From JBBIOU01 sp037443205 (GTDB lineage: Bacteria; Bacteroidota; Bacteroidia; Flavobacteriales_D; UBA2798): a DNA stretch of 64,000 nt. The translations under genes were made by a program, and so were the position numbers. The stretch is taken from NCBI GenBank assembly GCA_037443205.1, contig JBBIOU010000002.1, positions 179,304 to 243,303 on the forward strand, in the 5' to 3' direction. The notes beneath the pieces are model-generated. The model was not told the DNA's origin. It made no database searches and saw nothing but the letters and a program-made list of their open reading frames with translations. Positions 27,008 through 35,645 of the stretch are shown one piece after another (the first letter of the stretch is position 1; every line of letters starts with the position of its first letter).

Positions 27008-27023
27008 ATTTGTTGAAACAAAT
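27008..27023 (+). promoter_or_regulatory. Candidate MarR operator 2, before the pirin gene
   Basis: ATTTGTT-GA-AACAAAT is a perfect 7-2-7 inverted repeat, preceded by the same AT-rich flank as the marR operator. It lies 25 bases before the pirin ATG. Confidence 0.6.
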
Positions 27024-27047
27024 TATGTTACGCTAAATAAAAATTGT

Positions 27048-27773
27048 ATGAAATATCAAATACACCGATCCCATGAGCGAGGCAACGCCAACCACGGTTG
27101 GTTAAAAGCTAAACATTCATTTAGCTTCGCCCATTGGTATAATCCGGAAAAAATTCATTTTGGCGCATTGCGTGTGCTTAATGATGACGAAATAGCTCCC
27201 GGTATGGGCTTTGGCAAACATCCGCACGACAATATGGAAATCATTACACTGGTTCAAGAAGGCGCCTTAGCACACAATGACAGTTTGGGCAACGGCTCTG
27301 TAATACATCCTGACGAAGTACAGGTTATGAGCGCAGGCACCGGAGTTTTTCATTCGGAAGTAAATCACCTTAAAAATCAACCCACTCGTTTATTTCAAAT
27401 ATGGATTATACCCGAAAAATTGAACGTAACTCCGCGTTATGAACAAAAAAAATTTTTACCCGAACAACGGAAAAATAAATGGCAGGAGATAATTAAACCT
27501 CATACACAACAAAATGGCGAGGCTATATTCATCTATCAGCAAGCATGGTTTTCTTTGTGCGATTTAGAAGAATCTAACGAAATAAGCTATGTGTCTAAAA
27601 ACCCGCATAACGGTGTGTACATTTTTGTTATAGAGGGCGAAATAGAAATAAACCAAGAAAAACTGCATAAGCGCGATGCAATGGCAATCAGTAATTATGA
27701 CAGTGTACTTATAAAATCTAAGCAAAATAGCAGGATATTATCAATAGATGTACCGCTAATTAAACTAAATTAA
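27048..27773 (+). CDS. Pirin family protein
   Basis: The 241-residue protein is a bicupin. The N-terminal cupin has the metal ligands H58, H60, H102 and E104 (GFGKHPHDNMEIITLV; SAGTGVFHSEVNH), as in pirin and the YhhW/quercetin 2,3-dioxygenase group. The FSFAHWYNPEKIHFGALRVLNDD signature is exact for this family. Such proteins bind iron and some cleave quercetin, while others act as redox sensors. The physiological substrate is unknown. It is grouped with marR and yceI. Confidence 0.93.
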   Translation: MKYQIHRSHERGNANHGWLKAKHSFSFAHWYNPEKIHFGALRVLNDDEIAPGMGFGKHPHDNMEIITLVQEGALAHNDSLGNGSVIHPDEVQVMSAGTGVFHSEVNHLKNQPTRLFQIWIIPEKLNVTPRYEQKKFLPEQRKNKWQEIIKPHTQQNGEAIFIYQQAWFSLCDLEESNEISYVSKNPHNGVYIFVIEGEIEINQEKLHKRDAMAISNYDSVLIKSKQNSRILSIDVPLIKLN

Positions 27774-27800
27774 AACCATTAATCTTAAAAATTAAATTGT

Positions 27801-28352
27801 ATGAAAACAGAAACTTTAACAAAAACAAAATGGGCTATTGACCCGATGCATTCAGAAATTAATTTTAAAGTAAAACACTTGATGATTTCTACCGTTACCG
27901 GCCGGTTTGAAAAATTTTATGCCGAAGCCGAAAGCGAAAATGAAGACTTTAGCAATGCCACCATTCGCTTCGAGGCCGAAATAAATTCTATCAATACCGG
28001 TAATTTGCAACGAGATGAACATTTGAAATCGGATGATTTTTTTAATGCTGTTGAATACCCTAAATTAACTTTTGTGTCAAATGAGTTTAAAAAAATATCA
28101 GACAATAACTATAAACTAAAAGGTATTTTATCCATACGCAGCATAAATAAAGAAATAGTATTAGATGTGGTGTATAACGGAACCATGACTGATTTTTACG
28201 GAAACACAAAAGCCGGTTTTGAAATTACCGGAGAAATAAACCGTAAAGACTTTAATTTAAAATGGAGCGCTACTACCGAAGCCGGTGGAATAGTAGTAAG
28301 TGATGAAGTAAAAATTATTGCCAACATTCAATTAAGCAAAATACTGCAATAA
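27801..28352 (+). CDS. YceI family protein (no signal peptide)
   Basis: The 183-residue protein has the complete YceI pattern: WAIDPMHSEINFKVKHLMISTVTGRF, HLKSDDFFNAVEYPKLTF, GILSIRSINKEIVLDV and GEINRKDFNLKWSA, but starts directly with the domain, so it is cytoplasmic. The family binds hydrophobic isoprenoid-like molecules in a lipocalin-type barrel. It lies 27 bases behind pirin, in the probable MarR-controlled transcript, and differs from the lipoprotein YceI at 8.1 kb. Confidence 0.93.
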   Translation: MKTETLTKTKWAIDPMHSEINFKVKHLMISTVTGRFEKFYAEAESENEDFSNATIRFEAEINSINTGNLQRDEHLKSDDFFNAVEYPKLTFVSNEFKKISDNNYKLKGILSIRSINKEIVLDVVYNGTMTDFYGNTKAGFEITGEINRKDFNLKWSATTEAGGIVVSDEVKIIANIQLSKILQ

Positions 28353-28438
28353 TTTGCAATTTGGGTTATCAGAGAGTTAAAACTTAATCACGCATACACC
28401 ATACAAACCTGTAATGGTGAGCTGAAAAAATATTTACT

Positions 28439-28446
28439 TAACTTTG
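28439..28446 (+). promoter_or_regulatory. -7 promoter element of the nitroreductase gene
   Basis: TAACTTTG matches TAnnTTTG, 38 bases before the ATG. It suggests that the nitroreductase gene also has its own promoter. Confidence 0.4.
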
Positions 28447-28484
28447 TTACGTAGCAAACTATTCTCCAATACAACAAATTATTT

Positions 28485-29069
28485 ATGATGAATTCAATAA
28501 ATATAAAAACACCTTTAACCAAATATAAAGTTAACGAACTCATTACCAAACGATGGAGCGCACGCTCATTTTCTGATAAACAAATCAGCGAGGATGTGTT
28601 AATGAGTTTGTTTGAAGCAGCTTCGTGGAGTGCCAGTTCGATGAATGAACAACCTTGGGAATACTTATATGCTTATAAAGGTTCTTCATCATTCCAAAAA
28701 ATGTGGGATTGTTTGTTGGAAGGCAACAAAAGTTGGAGTAAAAATGCTTCTGTACTTATAATAAGCTTAACCCGAAAATATTTTGCATCAAACCGCCAAC
28801 CCAATCGCCATGCCATGCATGATGTTGGGTCGGCTAATACTACCTTGTTATTACAGGCTGCTGCACACGATATTTACGGACACATGATGGGTGGATTTGA
28901 TTATGAAAAAAGCAAAGAAACATTTAAGATCTCTGATGATTACGAAATAGCTTGTTTTATATGTTTGGGTTATTTAGACGATGCCGAAAAACTGCCCGAG
29001 CCTTTCAAAACCCGAGAACTTACCGAGCGTAAACGAAAATCTATCAGCGAATTTACCCGATTGATTTGA
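28485..29069 (+). CDS. Nitroreductase family protein (FMN-dependent oxidoreductase)
   Basis: The 194-residue protein has the family N-terminus VNELITKRWSARSFSDKQI and FEAASWSASSMNEQPWEYLYA, which form the phosphate and flavin contacts, and the late segment CFICLGYLDD. These enzymes are FMN-containing homodimers that reduce nitro groups, quinones or other electrophiles with NAD(P)H. It follows marR-pirin-yceI on the same strand after 132 bases, with its own candidate promoter. The combination suggests a response to quinones or aromatic electrophiles, which is an inference from context. Confidence 0.9.
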   Translation: MMNSINIKTPLTKYKVNELITKRWSARSFSDKQISEDVLMSLFEAASWSASSMNEQPWEYLYAYKGSSSFQKMWDCLLEGNKSWSKNASVLIISLTRKYFASNRQPNRHAMHDVGSANTTLLLQAAAHDIYGHMMGGFDYEKSKETFKISDDYEIACFICLGYLDDAEKLPEPFKTRELTERKRKSISEFTRLI

Positions 29070-29251
29070 CCCCATTTATCATAAATCCTGAAAGGTTTGG
29101 GGGGTAGATACAAGTGCACATATTATAGTAAAAATACCTTAGGTTTTGTCTGAATTTCATATTGTTAAAAAACAAAAAGCCACAAAAAATTGTAATAAGT
29201 TTTTTGGATTAAGATTAAATACTTGGTATAATTTATGTACTTTTACAAACT

Positions 29252-29737
29252 ATGAAGTGGTCATTTCTATTAATAATCTCTTTATTTTATTATACAACCC
29301 ATGCACAGGAAGATGCAGGCTGGAAGTTATATAAACCACAAACAGACAGTTCGTCTAATAAAAAAGAAAACAATAGTATAACTCCGTATTTTAATTCACC
29401 GCCCGGAAAAATTGAGGTTTTTAAAGATAAAAGAATTGATGCACTGAGCGAGTATTGTGCAACCCCGGCACCCGGAAACAGCACCGTTACCATGAAAGGG
29501 TATAGAGTTCAGGCTTTTTTTGATAATGATGGCACATTGGTAAAACAAAAAAGAGCCGAATACATTGCTCAATATAACGAACACCCTACCTACATTGATT
29601 ATCAAAAACCGAATTTCAGATTGCGTATCGGTGATTTCAGAACAAAACTCCAGGCCGAACAATGCCGAGAAAAAATAAAAACCCTTTTTCCGGATGCAAT
29701 TATTGTAGAAGATGATATTGAGTTGCCCAAACTTTAA
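29252..29737 (+). CDS. SPOR domain-containing secreted protein
   Basis: The 161-residue protein starts with a signal peptide (MKWSFLLIISLFYYTTHAQ). A polar linker leads to a C-terminal SPOR domain (about 80-158): GYRVQAFFDNDGT, NFRLRIGDFRTKLQAEQCRE, FPDAIIVEDDIELPK. SPOR domains bind denuded peptidoglycan glycan strands, so a cell-wall or division-site role is plausible. The start at 29252 is chosen over the longer frame because of the signal peptide. It is followed by interspersed repeat copy B. Confidence 0.85.
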   Translation: MKWSFLLIISLFYYTTHAQEDAGWKLYKPQTDSSSNKKENNSITPYFNSPPGKIEVFKDKRIDALSEYCATPAPGNSTVTMKGYRVQAFFDNDGTLVKQKRAEYIAQYNEHPTYIDYQKPNFRLRIGDFRTKLQAEQCREKIKTLFPDAIIVEDDIELPKL

Positions 29738-29766
29738 CTCAAATTAATCAATAAAAGTGTAATGAT

Positions 29767-29906
29767 TTATCCCGCATTACGTATGCTAATGCGTAATGCT
29801 CGTCTGATGGCGGATAACCCAAATCCCACATAACACTCAACACACTCAGTCCGCCTCTGGCGTAAAATTTGAACTTTTTCAAATTTCTAATGCTGAATTT
29901 GGGTTT
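29767..29906 (+). repeat. Interspersed structured repeat, copy B
   Basis: A full copy in the plus direction. It has a CATTACG...CGTAATG hairpin (10-bp stem with one G-T), a CGTC-TGAT-GGCG stem, a CCGCC-TCT-GGCG stem and a perfect AAATTTGAA-CTTT-TTCAAATTT stem. The AACCCAAAT / ATTTGGGTT frame is present. It fills the gap between the convergent SPOR and tag genes, ending two bases from the tag stop codon. Confidence 0.9.
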
Positions 29907-29907
29907 A

Positions 29908-30477
29908 TTACTGCTTCTTTTTCTTCCAACAATCAATAGTATGGTCATCAACCATTCCTACTGCTTGCATAAAAGCATAACAAATAGTAGAACCCCTAAA
30001 CTTAAATCCTCTCCTTCCCATGTCTTTACTCATTAAATCAGAAATTGTTGATTTTGATGGAATATCTTTAATGCTCTGCGGTTTGTTAATGATGGTTTTA
30101 TAGTTTACAAAACTCCAGATATATTTATCAAACGAGCCAAACTCTTTTTGTATTTTCAAAAAAATTGCAGCATTGTTTATTGCAGCTTCAATTTTAAGCC
30201 GGTTTCTGATAATCCCTGCATCCTGCATTAATTGCTTAATTTTACGAGCATTAAATTTTGCCACTTTTTCGGCATTAAAACCGGCAAAAGCTTTTCTGAA
30301 ATTTTCTCTTTTTTTTAAAACCGTAAGCCAACTCAATCCGGCCTGAAACGACTCTAAAACCAAAAACTCAAACAATTGCCGGTCGTCATGCAGCGGTGTT
30401 CCCCATTCTTCATCATGATATTTTTCATAAAGCTCGTTGCCTACACACCAGGCACAACGCGTAATATTTTTTGCCAT
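29908..30477 (-). CDS. tag: DNA-3-methyladenine glycosylase I
   Basis: The 189-residue protein has the TagI signature: CAWCVGNELYEKYHDEEWG (zinc Cys and His ligands, with the second His/Cys in DDHTIDCW at the end) and LESFQAGLSWLTVLKKRENF, which has the catalytic Glu and the substrate-stacking Trp. It excises 3-methyladenine from alkylated DNA. Complete and normal in length. The last residues run to the edge of repeat copy B but the reading frame is not altered. Confidence 0.95.
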   Translation of the reverse strand: MAKNITRCAWCVGNELYEKYHDEEWGTPLHDDRQLFEFLVLESFQAGLSWLTVLKKRENFRKAFAGFNAEKVAKFNARKIKQLMQDAGIIRNRLKIEAAINNAAIFLKIQKEFGSFDKYIWSFVNYKTIINKPQSIKDIPSKSTISDLMSKDMGRRGFKFRGSTICYAFMQAVGMVDDHTIDCWKKKKQ

Positions 30478-30587
30478 ACAATTTTTTAGAGTAAAAATAG
30501 TTCAAAATTAAGTAAGTTAAACCCAAATTAATCTATAGAAGCCGAAGAATTAGCCGAGTAATTTGATTTAGATGGGTTAACCCCTCA

Positions 30588-30641
30588 TGATTACAAGCAC
30601 TTTATAGGTTACGCATTTCTAATGCGTAATTTGGGCTAAAA
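30588..30641 (+). repeat. Short interspersed repeat, copy 2
   Basis: Matches 23160-23213 over about 54 bases. It contains the palindrome TTACGCATTTCTAATGCGTAA, similar to the first stem of the 140-bp repeats. It lies between the divergent tag and truncated hemoglobin genes. Confidence 0.5.
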
Positions 30642-30661
30642 TACACTATCCTTATATTGCT

Positions 30662-30669
30662 TAATTTTG
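30662..30669 (+). promoter_or_regulatory. -7 promoter element of the truncated hemoglobin gene
   Basis: TAATTTTG matches TAnnTTTG and ends five bases before the ATG at 30675, predicting a leaderless mRNA. Confidence 0.5.
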
Positions 30670-30674
30670 CTGCC

Positions 30675-31046
30675 ATGAAAGATATTGAAAATTTAAGCGA
30701 TATAAAACTGCTTGTAGACAGCTTCTATGCCCACGTTCAGCAGGATGATTTAATAGGGCCCATTTTTAATGAAAAAATAAAAGACCGTTGGCCACAACAC
30801 TTAAATAAAATGTATGGTTTCTGGCAAACTATTTTGTTTAATCAACCGGTTTATAAAGGCAGTTCGTTTGAAGCACATGCTGAATTGACCATAGATAAAA
30901 AACATTTTGAGCGCTGGTTATTGCTTTTTAATACCACTGTGGACAATTATTTTAAAGGCGAAAAAGCAAACGAAGCTAAAATGCGGGCAGCAAATATTGC
31001 TGCCGTATTTAATTATAAAATTGAATATTTGAAAAATAAATCATAA
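30675..31046 (+). CDS. Group III truncated hemoglobin
   Basis: I start at the ATG at 30675 (MKDIENLSDIKLLV, 123 residues), because the upstream ATG at 30657 precedes the promoter element. PIFNEKIKDRWPQHLNKMYGFWQTILF and HFERWLLLFNTTVDNYF are group III features: the W in FWQTILF and the proximal His of HFERW (F8). It would bind heme and O2 or NO, giving roles such as NO detoxification or microaerobic respiration. Stands alone. Confidence 0.9.
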   Translation: MKDIENLSDIKLLVDSFYAHVQQDDLIGPIFNEKIKDRWPQHLNKMYGFWQTILFNQPVYKGSSFEAHAELTIDKKHFERWLLLFNTTVDNYFKGEKANEAKMRAANIAAVFNYKIEYLKNKS

Positions 31047-31167
31047 GTATTTTTCTAACCAAGCATTTGCCGGCATCCTGTATGCACAATCTCATGTTCT
31101 GCTCATGCATTATTTGCCGGGTTTAGAATTATATTATTAAATGTATATAATGATTTAATAGAGCCTG

Positions 31168-31620
31168 TTATCTTCGTTTATTCATAAAAAAATTTTTTAA
31201 CAGGGCTGCACATTCCTCTTTTAATACTCCGCCACGTACGTTTGTTTTAGGATGAAAAAGATTTTTACCCGTTGTTGAGGCGCCTCTTTTGGGATCATCG
31301 GCTCCATAAACAATGTTTGTTATTTGGCTCCAATACAAGGCTCCGGCACACATAATGCATGGTTCCAGTGTAACATATAAAGTACAATTATCCAGATATT
31401 TACCGCCTAAAAAATTTGCCGCTGCTGTAATTGCCTGCATTTCGGCATGAGCCGTAACATCATTTAATTGTTCGGTAAGATTATGTGCTCGGGCTATAAT
31501 ACGATTATTGCAAACAACTACTGCACCTACCGGAACCTCATCCTGCTCCAATGCTTTGTGCGCTTCTTTTAATGCTTCACGCATGAAATACTCCGGATTA
31601 TAAATTGATAATAAGTTCAT
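31168..31620 (-). CDS. tadA: tRNA-specific adenosine deaminase TadA
   Basis: The 150-residue protein has the cytidine-deaminase-fold active site: H58-A-E60 and P87-C88-x-x-C91 (TLEPCIMCAGAL), and the YGADDPKRGASTTGKNLF region. It deaminates wobble adenosine 34 to inosine in tRNA-Arg. The length and motifs are normal for TadA. Guanine deaminase is the only close alternative. It is divergent from the MscS gene. Confidence 0.93.
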   Translation of the reverse strand: MNLLSIYNPEYFMREALKEAHKALEQDEVPVGAVVVCNNRIIARAHNLTEQLNDVTAHAEMQAITAAANFLGGKYLDNCTLYVTLEPCIMCAGALYWSQITNIVYGADDPKRGASTTGKNLFHPKTNVRGGVLKEECAALLKNFFMNKRR

Positions 31621-31630
31621 GTATCTTTGG

Positions 31631-31638
31631 CAAAAATA
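31631..31638 (-). promoter_or_regulatory. -7 promoter element of tadA
   Basis: TATTTTTG on the minus strand matches TAnnTTTG, ten bases before the tadA ATG, in the shared divergent region with mscS. Confidence 0.45.
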
Positions 31639-31657
31639 GCTTTATCTGCATAATTAT

Positions 31658-31665
31658 TAATTTTG
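31658..31665 (+). promoter_or_regulatory. -7 promoter element of the MscS-like gene
   Basis: TAATTTTG matches TAnnTTTG, 22 bases before the ATG at 31688. Confidence 0.45.
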
Positions 31666-31687
31666 TAGAAAATTAAAAACCCTTTCG

Positions 31688-32758
31688 ATGGAATTTTTGG
31701 TAAAAGAATATTATGGAAATACGCTGGAAAAATGGCTAATTTCCTTAGGAATAATTTTAGGTTCGGTGTTACTGGCTAAAGTGTGTTATTGGATAATCGG
31801 AAAAATCATTAAACAAATTACTTCCCGTACCAAATCAAAGCTTGACGACATCTTGGTTGATAAATTTGAAGAACCCGGTGTAATGGCTATTATTATCGTA
31901 GGTTCATGGTATGCCGTTAAGCTGCTTACTTTGAAAGAAAATATTAAATTATTTTTTGATCATGCTTTTATACTTGCCATCGCTATAGACATTACCTGGT
32001 TTCTGTCGCGTTTTACTGTTGCAATCATTGACGAATATCTTGCTCCTTTAGCACAAAAAAGCGAGAGCAAACTGGATGATGCCCTACTACCTATTTTGCG
32101 CAGGGGGACGCGCATAATTATCTGGACTGTAGGCATAATTATGGGATTAAACAATGCCGGTTTTGATGTGGCCGCGCTTATAGCCGGCTTAGGTATCGGA
32201 GGTTTAGCCCTGGCATTGGCATCCCAAGATACTGTAAAAAACATCATTGGCGGTATGATGATTATTTTAGATAAACCATTTAAAATTGGCGAACGCATCG
32301 TTATTGATAAAGACTTTGACGGTATTATTGAAGATATTGGCGTTAGAAGCACGCGCATGAGAACACTAGACGGCAGACAGGTTATCATCCCTAACATGCT
32401 GTTTTCTGATAAACCTATTGTAAATATATCCCGAGAACCCTCCCGAAGAATAATAGTTACTTTAGGCTTGATATACGCCACTACCCCCGAGCAAATAGAA
32501 TTAGCCCAAAAATTACTTAAAGAAATTACCGATGCTCATCCTCTTATCAACAAAGAACAAACCATTGTATATTTTTCAAATTTCGGGGCTTATTCCCTTG
32601 ATATAACCCTGATTTACTTTATACAAGCAATAAATAATTACTTTGCCGTACAACACGAAATAAACTCGCAAATACTTATACAATTTAATAAACACGGCTT
32701 ACAGTTTGCCTTCCCTACACAAACCATATACAAAATTGAACAACAAGCATCATTGTAG
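31688..32758 (+). CDS. MscS family mechanosensitive ion channel
   Basis: The 356-residue protein has four or so membrane spans. The third-helix/pore region is GFDVAALIAGLGIGGLALALASQDTVKNIIGG, the Gly/Ala-rich packing pattern of MscS, followed by the beta domain (FKIGERIVIDKDFDGIIEDIGVRSTRMRTLDGR). It opens under membrane tension to release solutes during hypo-osmotic shock. Complete. Gene order does not suggest a more specific role. Confidence 0.92.
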   Translation: MEFLVKEYYGNTLEKWLISLGIILGSVLLAKVCYWIIGKIIKQITSRTKSKLDDILVDKFEEPGVMAIIIVGSWYAVKLLTLKENIKLFFDHAFILAIAIDITWFLSRFTVAIIDEYLAPLAQKSESKLDDALLPILRRGTRIIIWTVGIIMGLNNAGFDVAALIAGLGIGGLALALASQDTVKNIIGGMMIILDKPFKIGERIVIDKDFDGIIEDIGVRSTRMRTLDGRQVIIPNMLFSDKPIVNISREPSRRIIVTLGLIYATTPEQIELAQKLLKEITDAHPLINKEQTIVYFSNFGAYSLDITLIYFIQAINNYFAVQHEINSQILIQFNKHGLQFAFPTQTIYKIEQQASL

Positions 32759-32855
32759 TTGTATTTTAAACCAACTTATGATTTTTGTTGTTATACTGAC
32801 ATAAATCATATAAAGAATTATGCGTATTTTTAACCTTGCAAAAGAAATTTGAATT

Positions 32856-33803
32856 ATGACAGCGTTGTTAAACTTTGAAGAAGCCTTTCAGGCTAAGATT
32901 GATGCCGAAGAAAAAATAGAACCACGCGACTGGATGCCTGATGAATACAGAAAAAATTTAATCCGGCAGATTTCTCAGCACGCCCATTCGGAAGTGATTG
33001 GCATGCAGCCCGAGGGAAACTGGATTACCCGTGCGCCCAGTTTGCGGTCTAAACTCATATTGCTGGCTAAAATACAAGACGAAGCCGGGCACGGGCTTTA
33101 TTTATACAGCGCCTGCGAAACCCTGGGTGTAAGCCGCGAAGAATTGCTCAACCAATTACACACCGGAAAAGCTAAGTATTCCAGCATCTTCAACTACCCT
33201 ACCCTAACCTGGGCCGACATCGGGGCAGTAGGTTGGTTGGTAGATGGCGCTGCCATCGTCAATCAGGTGTCTTTGCAACGCACCTCTTACGGACCATACG
33301 CACGTGCCATGGTGCGTATATGTAAAGAAGAAAGTTTTCATCAAAGACAAGGATATGAAATAATGGCACACCTTGCTTTGGGTACCCCCGAACAAAAAGC
33401 GATGGCTCAAGATGCCCTTAACCGTTGGTGGTGGCCTTCTATCATGATGTTTGGCCCCCATGATGCCGATTCGGCACATTCGGCAAAGTCTATGAAATGG
33501 AAAATAAAACGCGAAAGCAACGATGAACTACGCCAGCGATTTATTGATAAAACCGTACAACAAGCCGAAGTAATAGGATTGACCATACCCGATCCAAAGC
33601 TAAAATGGAACGAACAAAGAGGACATTATGATTACGGAGAAATTAACTGGGAAGAATTTAACCAGGTAATTAACGGCAACGGACCTTGCAACAAACAACG
33701 CCTGGAACACCATAAACGCGTGCATGACGAAGGTGCCTGGGTGCGTGAAGCAGCCATTGCCTATGCCGAAAAACAAAAAGCAAAACAACAAGCTGCAGCA
33801 TAA
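32856..33803 (+). CDS. paaA: 1,2-phenylacetyl-CoA epoxidase catalytic subunit PaaA
   Basis: The 315-residue protein has the ferritin-like di-iron motifs AKIQDEAGHGLYLY and KEESFHQRQGYE (ExxH pairs), and SEVIGMQPEGNWITRAPSLRSK near the start, which is diagnostic for PaaA. With PaaB, PaaC, PaaD and PaaE it epoxidises phenylacetyl-CoA in aerobic degradation of phenylacetate and phenylalanine. It begins an evident operon paaABC. The gene is richer in G+C than its immediate flanks, which may reflect constraint rather than transfer. Confidence 0.95.
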   Translation: MTALLNFEEAFQAKIDAEEKIEPRDWMPDEYRKNLIRQISQHAHSEVIGMQPEGNWITRAPSLRSKLILLAKIQDEAGHGLYLYSACETLGVSREELLNQLHTGKAKYSSIFNYPTLTWADIGAVGWLVDGAAIVNQVSLQRTSYGPYARAMVRICKEESFHQRQGYEIMAHLALGTPEQKAMAQDALNRWWWPSIMMFGPHDADSAHSAKSMKWKIKRESNDELRQRFIDKTVQQAEVIGLTIPDPKLKWNEQRGHYDYGEINWEEFNQVINGNGPCNKQRLEHHKRVHDEGAWVREAAIAYAEKQKAKQQAAA

Positions 33804-33827
33804 ATAACAAATTTTTTAAAAAACACT

Positions 33828-34121
33828 ATGAACAAAAACGATAATCAAGGCCCCTTGTGGGAGGTTTTTATTCAATCTAAATCAGGTTTACCTTATAAAC
33901 ATGCCGGCAGTTTACATGCCATGGACAAAGAAATGGCCCTGCAAAATGCCCGTGACCTATATACGCGCAGAAACGAAGGCACCAGTATTTGGGTAGTATT
34001 ATCCGAACAAATAGTTGCTTCAAACCCCAATGATGCCGAAGAACTGTTTGACCCCATGAACGATAAAATTTATCGCCATCCTACATTTTATACTATGCCC
34101 GAAGGCGCAAAACACATTTAA
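33828..34121 (+). CDS. paaB: 1,2-phenylacetyl-CoA epoxidase subunit PaaB
   Basis: The 97-residue protein has the PaaB fold pattern: WEVFIQSKSGLPYKHAGSLHAMDKEMALQNARDLYTRRNEGTSIWVV is broken into the two conserved blocks QSKSGLPYKHAGSLHA and ARDLYTRRNEG. PaaB bridges the PaaAC heterotetramers. It lies 24 bases after paaA and 20 before paaC. Confidence 0.95.
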   Translation: MNKNDNQGPLWEVFIQSKSGLPYKHAGSLHAMDKEMALQNARDLYTRRNEGTSIWVVLSEQIVASNPNDAEELFDPMNDKIYRHPTFYTMPEGAKHI

Positions 34122-34141
34122 TTTCAAACTGTATTTTTTAT

Positions 34142-34900
34142 ATGAATCAGCAAGAAGCACTTTTTAAATACGCTTTATACCTGGGCGATAATGCGCTTAT
34201 CATGGGTCATAGAATTTCGGAATGGTGCAGCAAAGGCCCTATGCTGGAAGAAGATATTGCGCTCTCTAATCTGGCTCTAGATTATTTGGGGCAGGCAACG
34301 GCTTTATTAAAATATGCTGCACAAACAGAAGGCAAGGGTCGCACAGAAGACGACCTGGCTTACAAACGTCCGGAACGCGAATTTCTAAACAATCTTATCG
34401 TAGAATTGCCTAATGGCGATTTTGCATATACCATGGCTAAAATATTTTTTTACAGTTCCTTTCTAAAATATTTTTACCAGGATTTATCCCTGTCTAAAGA
34501 CGAAACTCTATCGGCCATTGCTCAAAAATCACTCAAAGAAATAAAATACCATGTGCGTCATTCCTCCGATTGGATTTGCCGTTTAGGCGATGGCACCGAT
34601 GAAAGTCATTCCCGAATGCAAAATGCCATCAGCAACATTTGGATGTATACAGGTGAATTATTTGAAATGAATGAAGTAGATCTGATTCTTGTTAAAGAAA
34701 GTATTGCCGTAGATTTAAAAAAACTGGCAGATAACTGGAAGAACAGTGTTGCCGAAATCCTTCATAAAGCCACTTTAACCATGCCTACCGACAATTATAT
34801 GCAAAGTGGCGGACGCAAAGGGCTGCATACAGAATATTTAGGATATATACTTGCCGAAATGCAATACCTGCCTAGAGCCTATCCTAATGCCAAATGGTAA
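34142..34900 (+). CDS. paaC: 1,2-phenylacetyl-CoA epoxidase subunit PaaC
   Basis: The 252-residue protein is the structural, metal-poor ferritin-like partner of PaaA: LGDNALIMGHRISEWCSKGPMLEEDIALSNLALDYLGQA is conserved in PaaC (blocks GHRISEWCSKGP and LALDYLGQA), as are EIKYHVRHSSDW and GLHTEYLGYIL. paaD is not here but at 11.8 kb, and paaE and the downstream genes of the catabolic pathway are outside the window. The gene ends 26 bases from the convergent rnc stop. Confidence 0.95.
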   Translation: MNQQEALFKYALYLGDNALIMGHRISEWCSKGPMLEEDIALSNLALDYLGQATALLKYAAQTEGKGRTEDDLAYKRPEREFLNNLIVELPNGDFAYTMAKIFFYSSFLKYFYQDLSLSKDETLSAIAQKSLKEIKYHVRHSSDWICRLGDGTDESHSRMQNAISNIWMYTGELFEMNEVDLILVKESIAVDLKKLADNWKNSVAEILHKATLTMPTDNYMQSGGRKGLHTEYLGYILAEMQYLPRAYPNAKW

Positions 34901-34925
34901 TCTTTTATTATCTAAAAATTCATTA

Positions 34926-35636
34926 TTAAACATTAATTTTTTTACAGGCTGCTTCAGCAGCAATTTGTTCGGCATCTTTTTTAGAAAATGCTTTACCCAC
35001 CGATACACTAATTCCATCAATTTCTAAAGAAACCGTGTATTGTATTTGATGATCTATTTTTTGTTCCTGTAAAAGAGTAAAACTATATTGCTTTTTTTCG
35101 CGTTGTGCCCAAATTATAATTTTTGTTTTATAATCGGTATGATTGTTTTGCAGTTCGTTTAGGTCGATGTTGGGCAATAAAATTTTTTTCAATACAATAT
35201 TTTTGGTACGGACATATCCCTTGTCTAAATATATAGCTCCAATGAGTGCTTCCAGACAATCGGCCAACAATGATTTTGGGTTATTTGAGCCAAAGTGCTG
35301 AAATTTAATCAGGGGGGCTATTTTAATTTTATCAGCCAGATAATTCAGGGTGTCTCTGTTAACTATACGTGCTTTTATTCTGGTTAAAAGCCCTTCGTCA
35401 TGTTTTGGAAAAATTAAAAACAAATGTTCTGCAACAATGCTGTCTAAAATGGCATCTCCTAAAAATTCGAGCCGCTCATTACTGGCAGTGTTTTTACTTT
35501 CTTGTTCGCGCAGGGTAGATTTATGTATAAAGGCTTTTTCGTAAATAGAAATATTGTGGGTTTTTAAGGAAAATTGTTTACGTAAAAACTGATGAATATT
35601 TTTTTGATGTGGGGTATAATTACGAAAGAGAAACAA
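34926..35636 (-). CDS. rnc: Ribonuclease III
   Basis: The 236-residue protein has the RNase III signature NERLEFLGDAILD (catalytic Glu/Asp), the second acidic cluster in LADCLEALIGAIYLDKGY, and a C-terminal double-stranded RNA-binding domain ending FSKKDAEQIAAEAACKKI. It processes rRNA precursors and structured RNAs. It is the last gene of acpP-fabF-rnc, a classic order. The stop is nine bases from fabF. Confidence 0.95.
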   Translation of the reverse strand: MFLFRNYTPHQKNIHQFLRKQFSLKTHNISIYEKAFIHKSTLREQESKNTASNERLEFLGDAILDSIVAEHLFLIFPKHDEGLLTRIKARIVNRDTLNYLADKIKIAPLIKFQHFGSNNPKSLLADCLEALIGAIYLDKGYVRTKNIVLKKILLPNIDLNELQNNHTDYKTKIIIWAQREKKQYSFTLLQEQKIDHQIQYTVSLEIDGISVSVGKAFSKKDAEQIAAEAACKKINV

Positions 35637-35645
35637 AACAATAAA

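Noticed and set aside
31960..32481. A 173-codon open frame on the minus strand opposite the MscS gene
   Set aside because: It is fully antisense to a clearly conserved gene, its product is low-complexity Ile/Ser/Pro text with no motif, and it has no start context.
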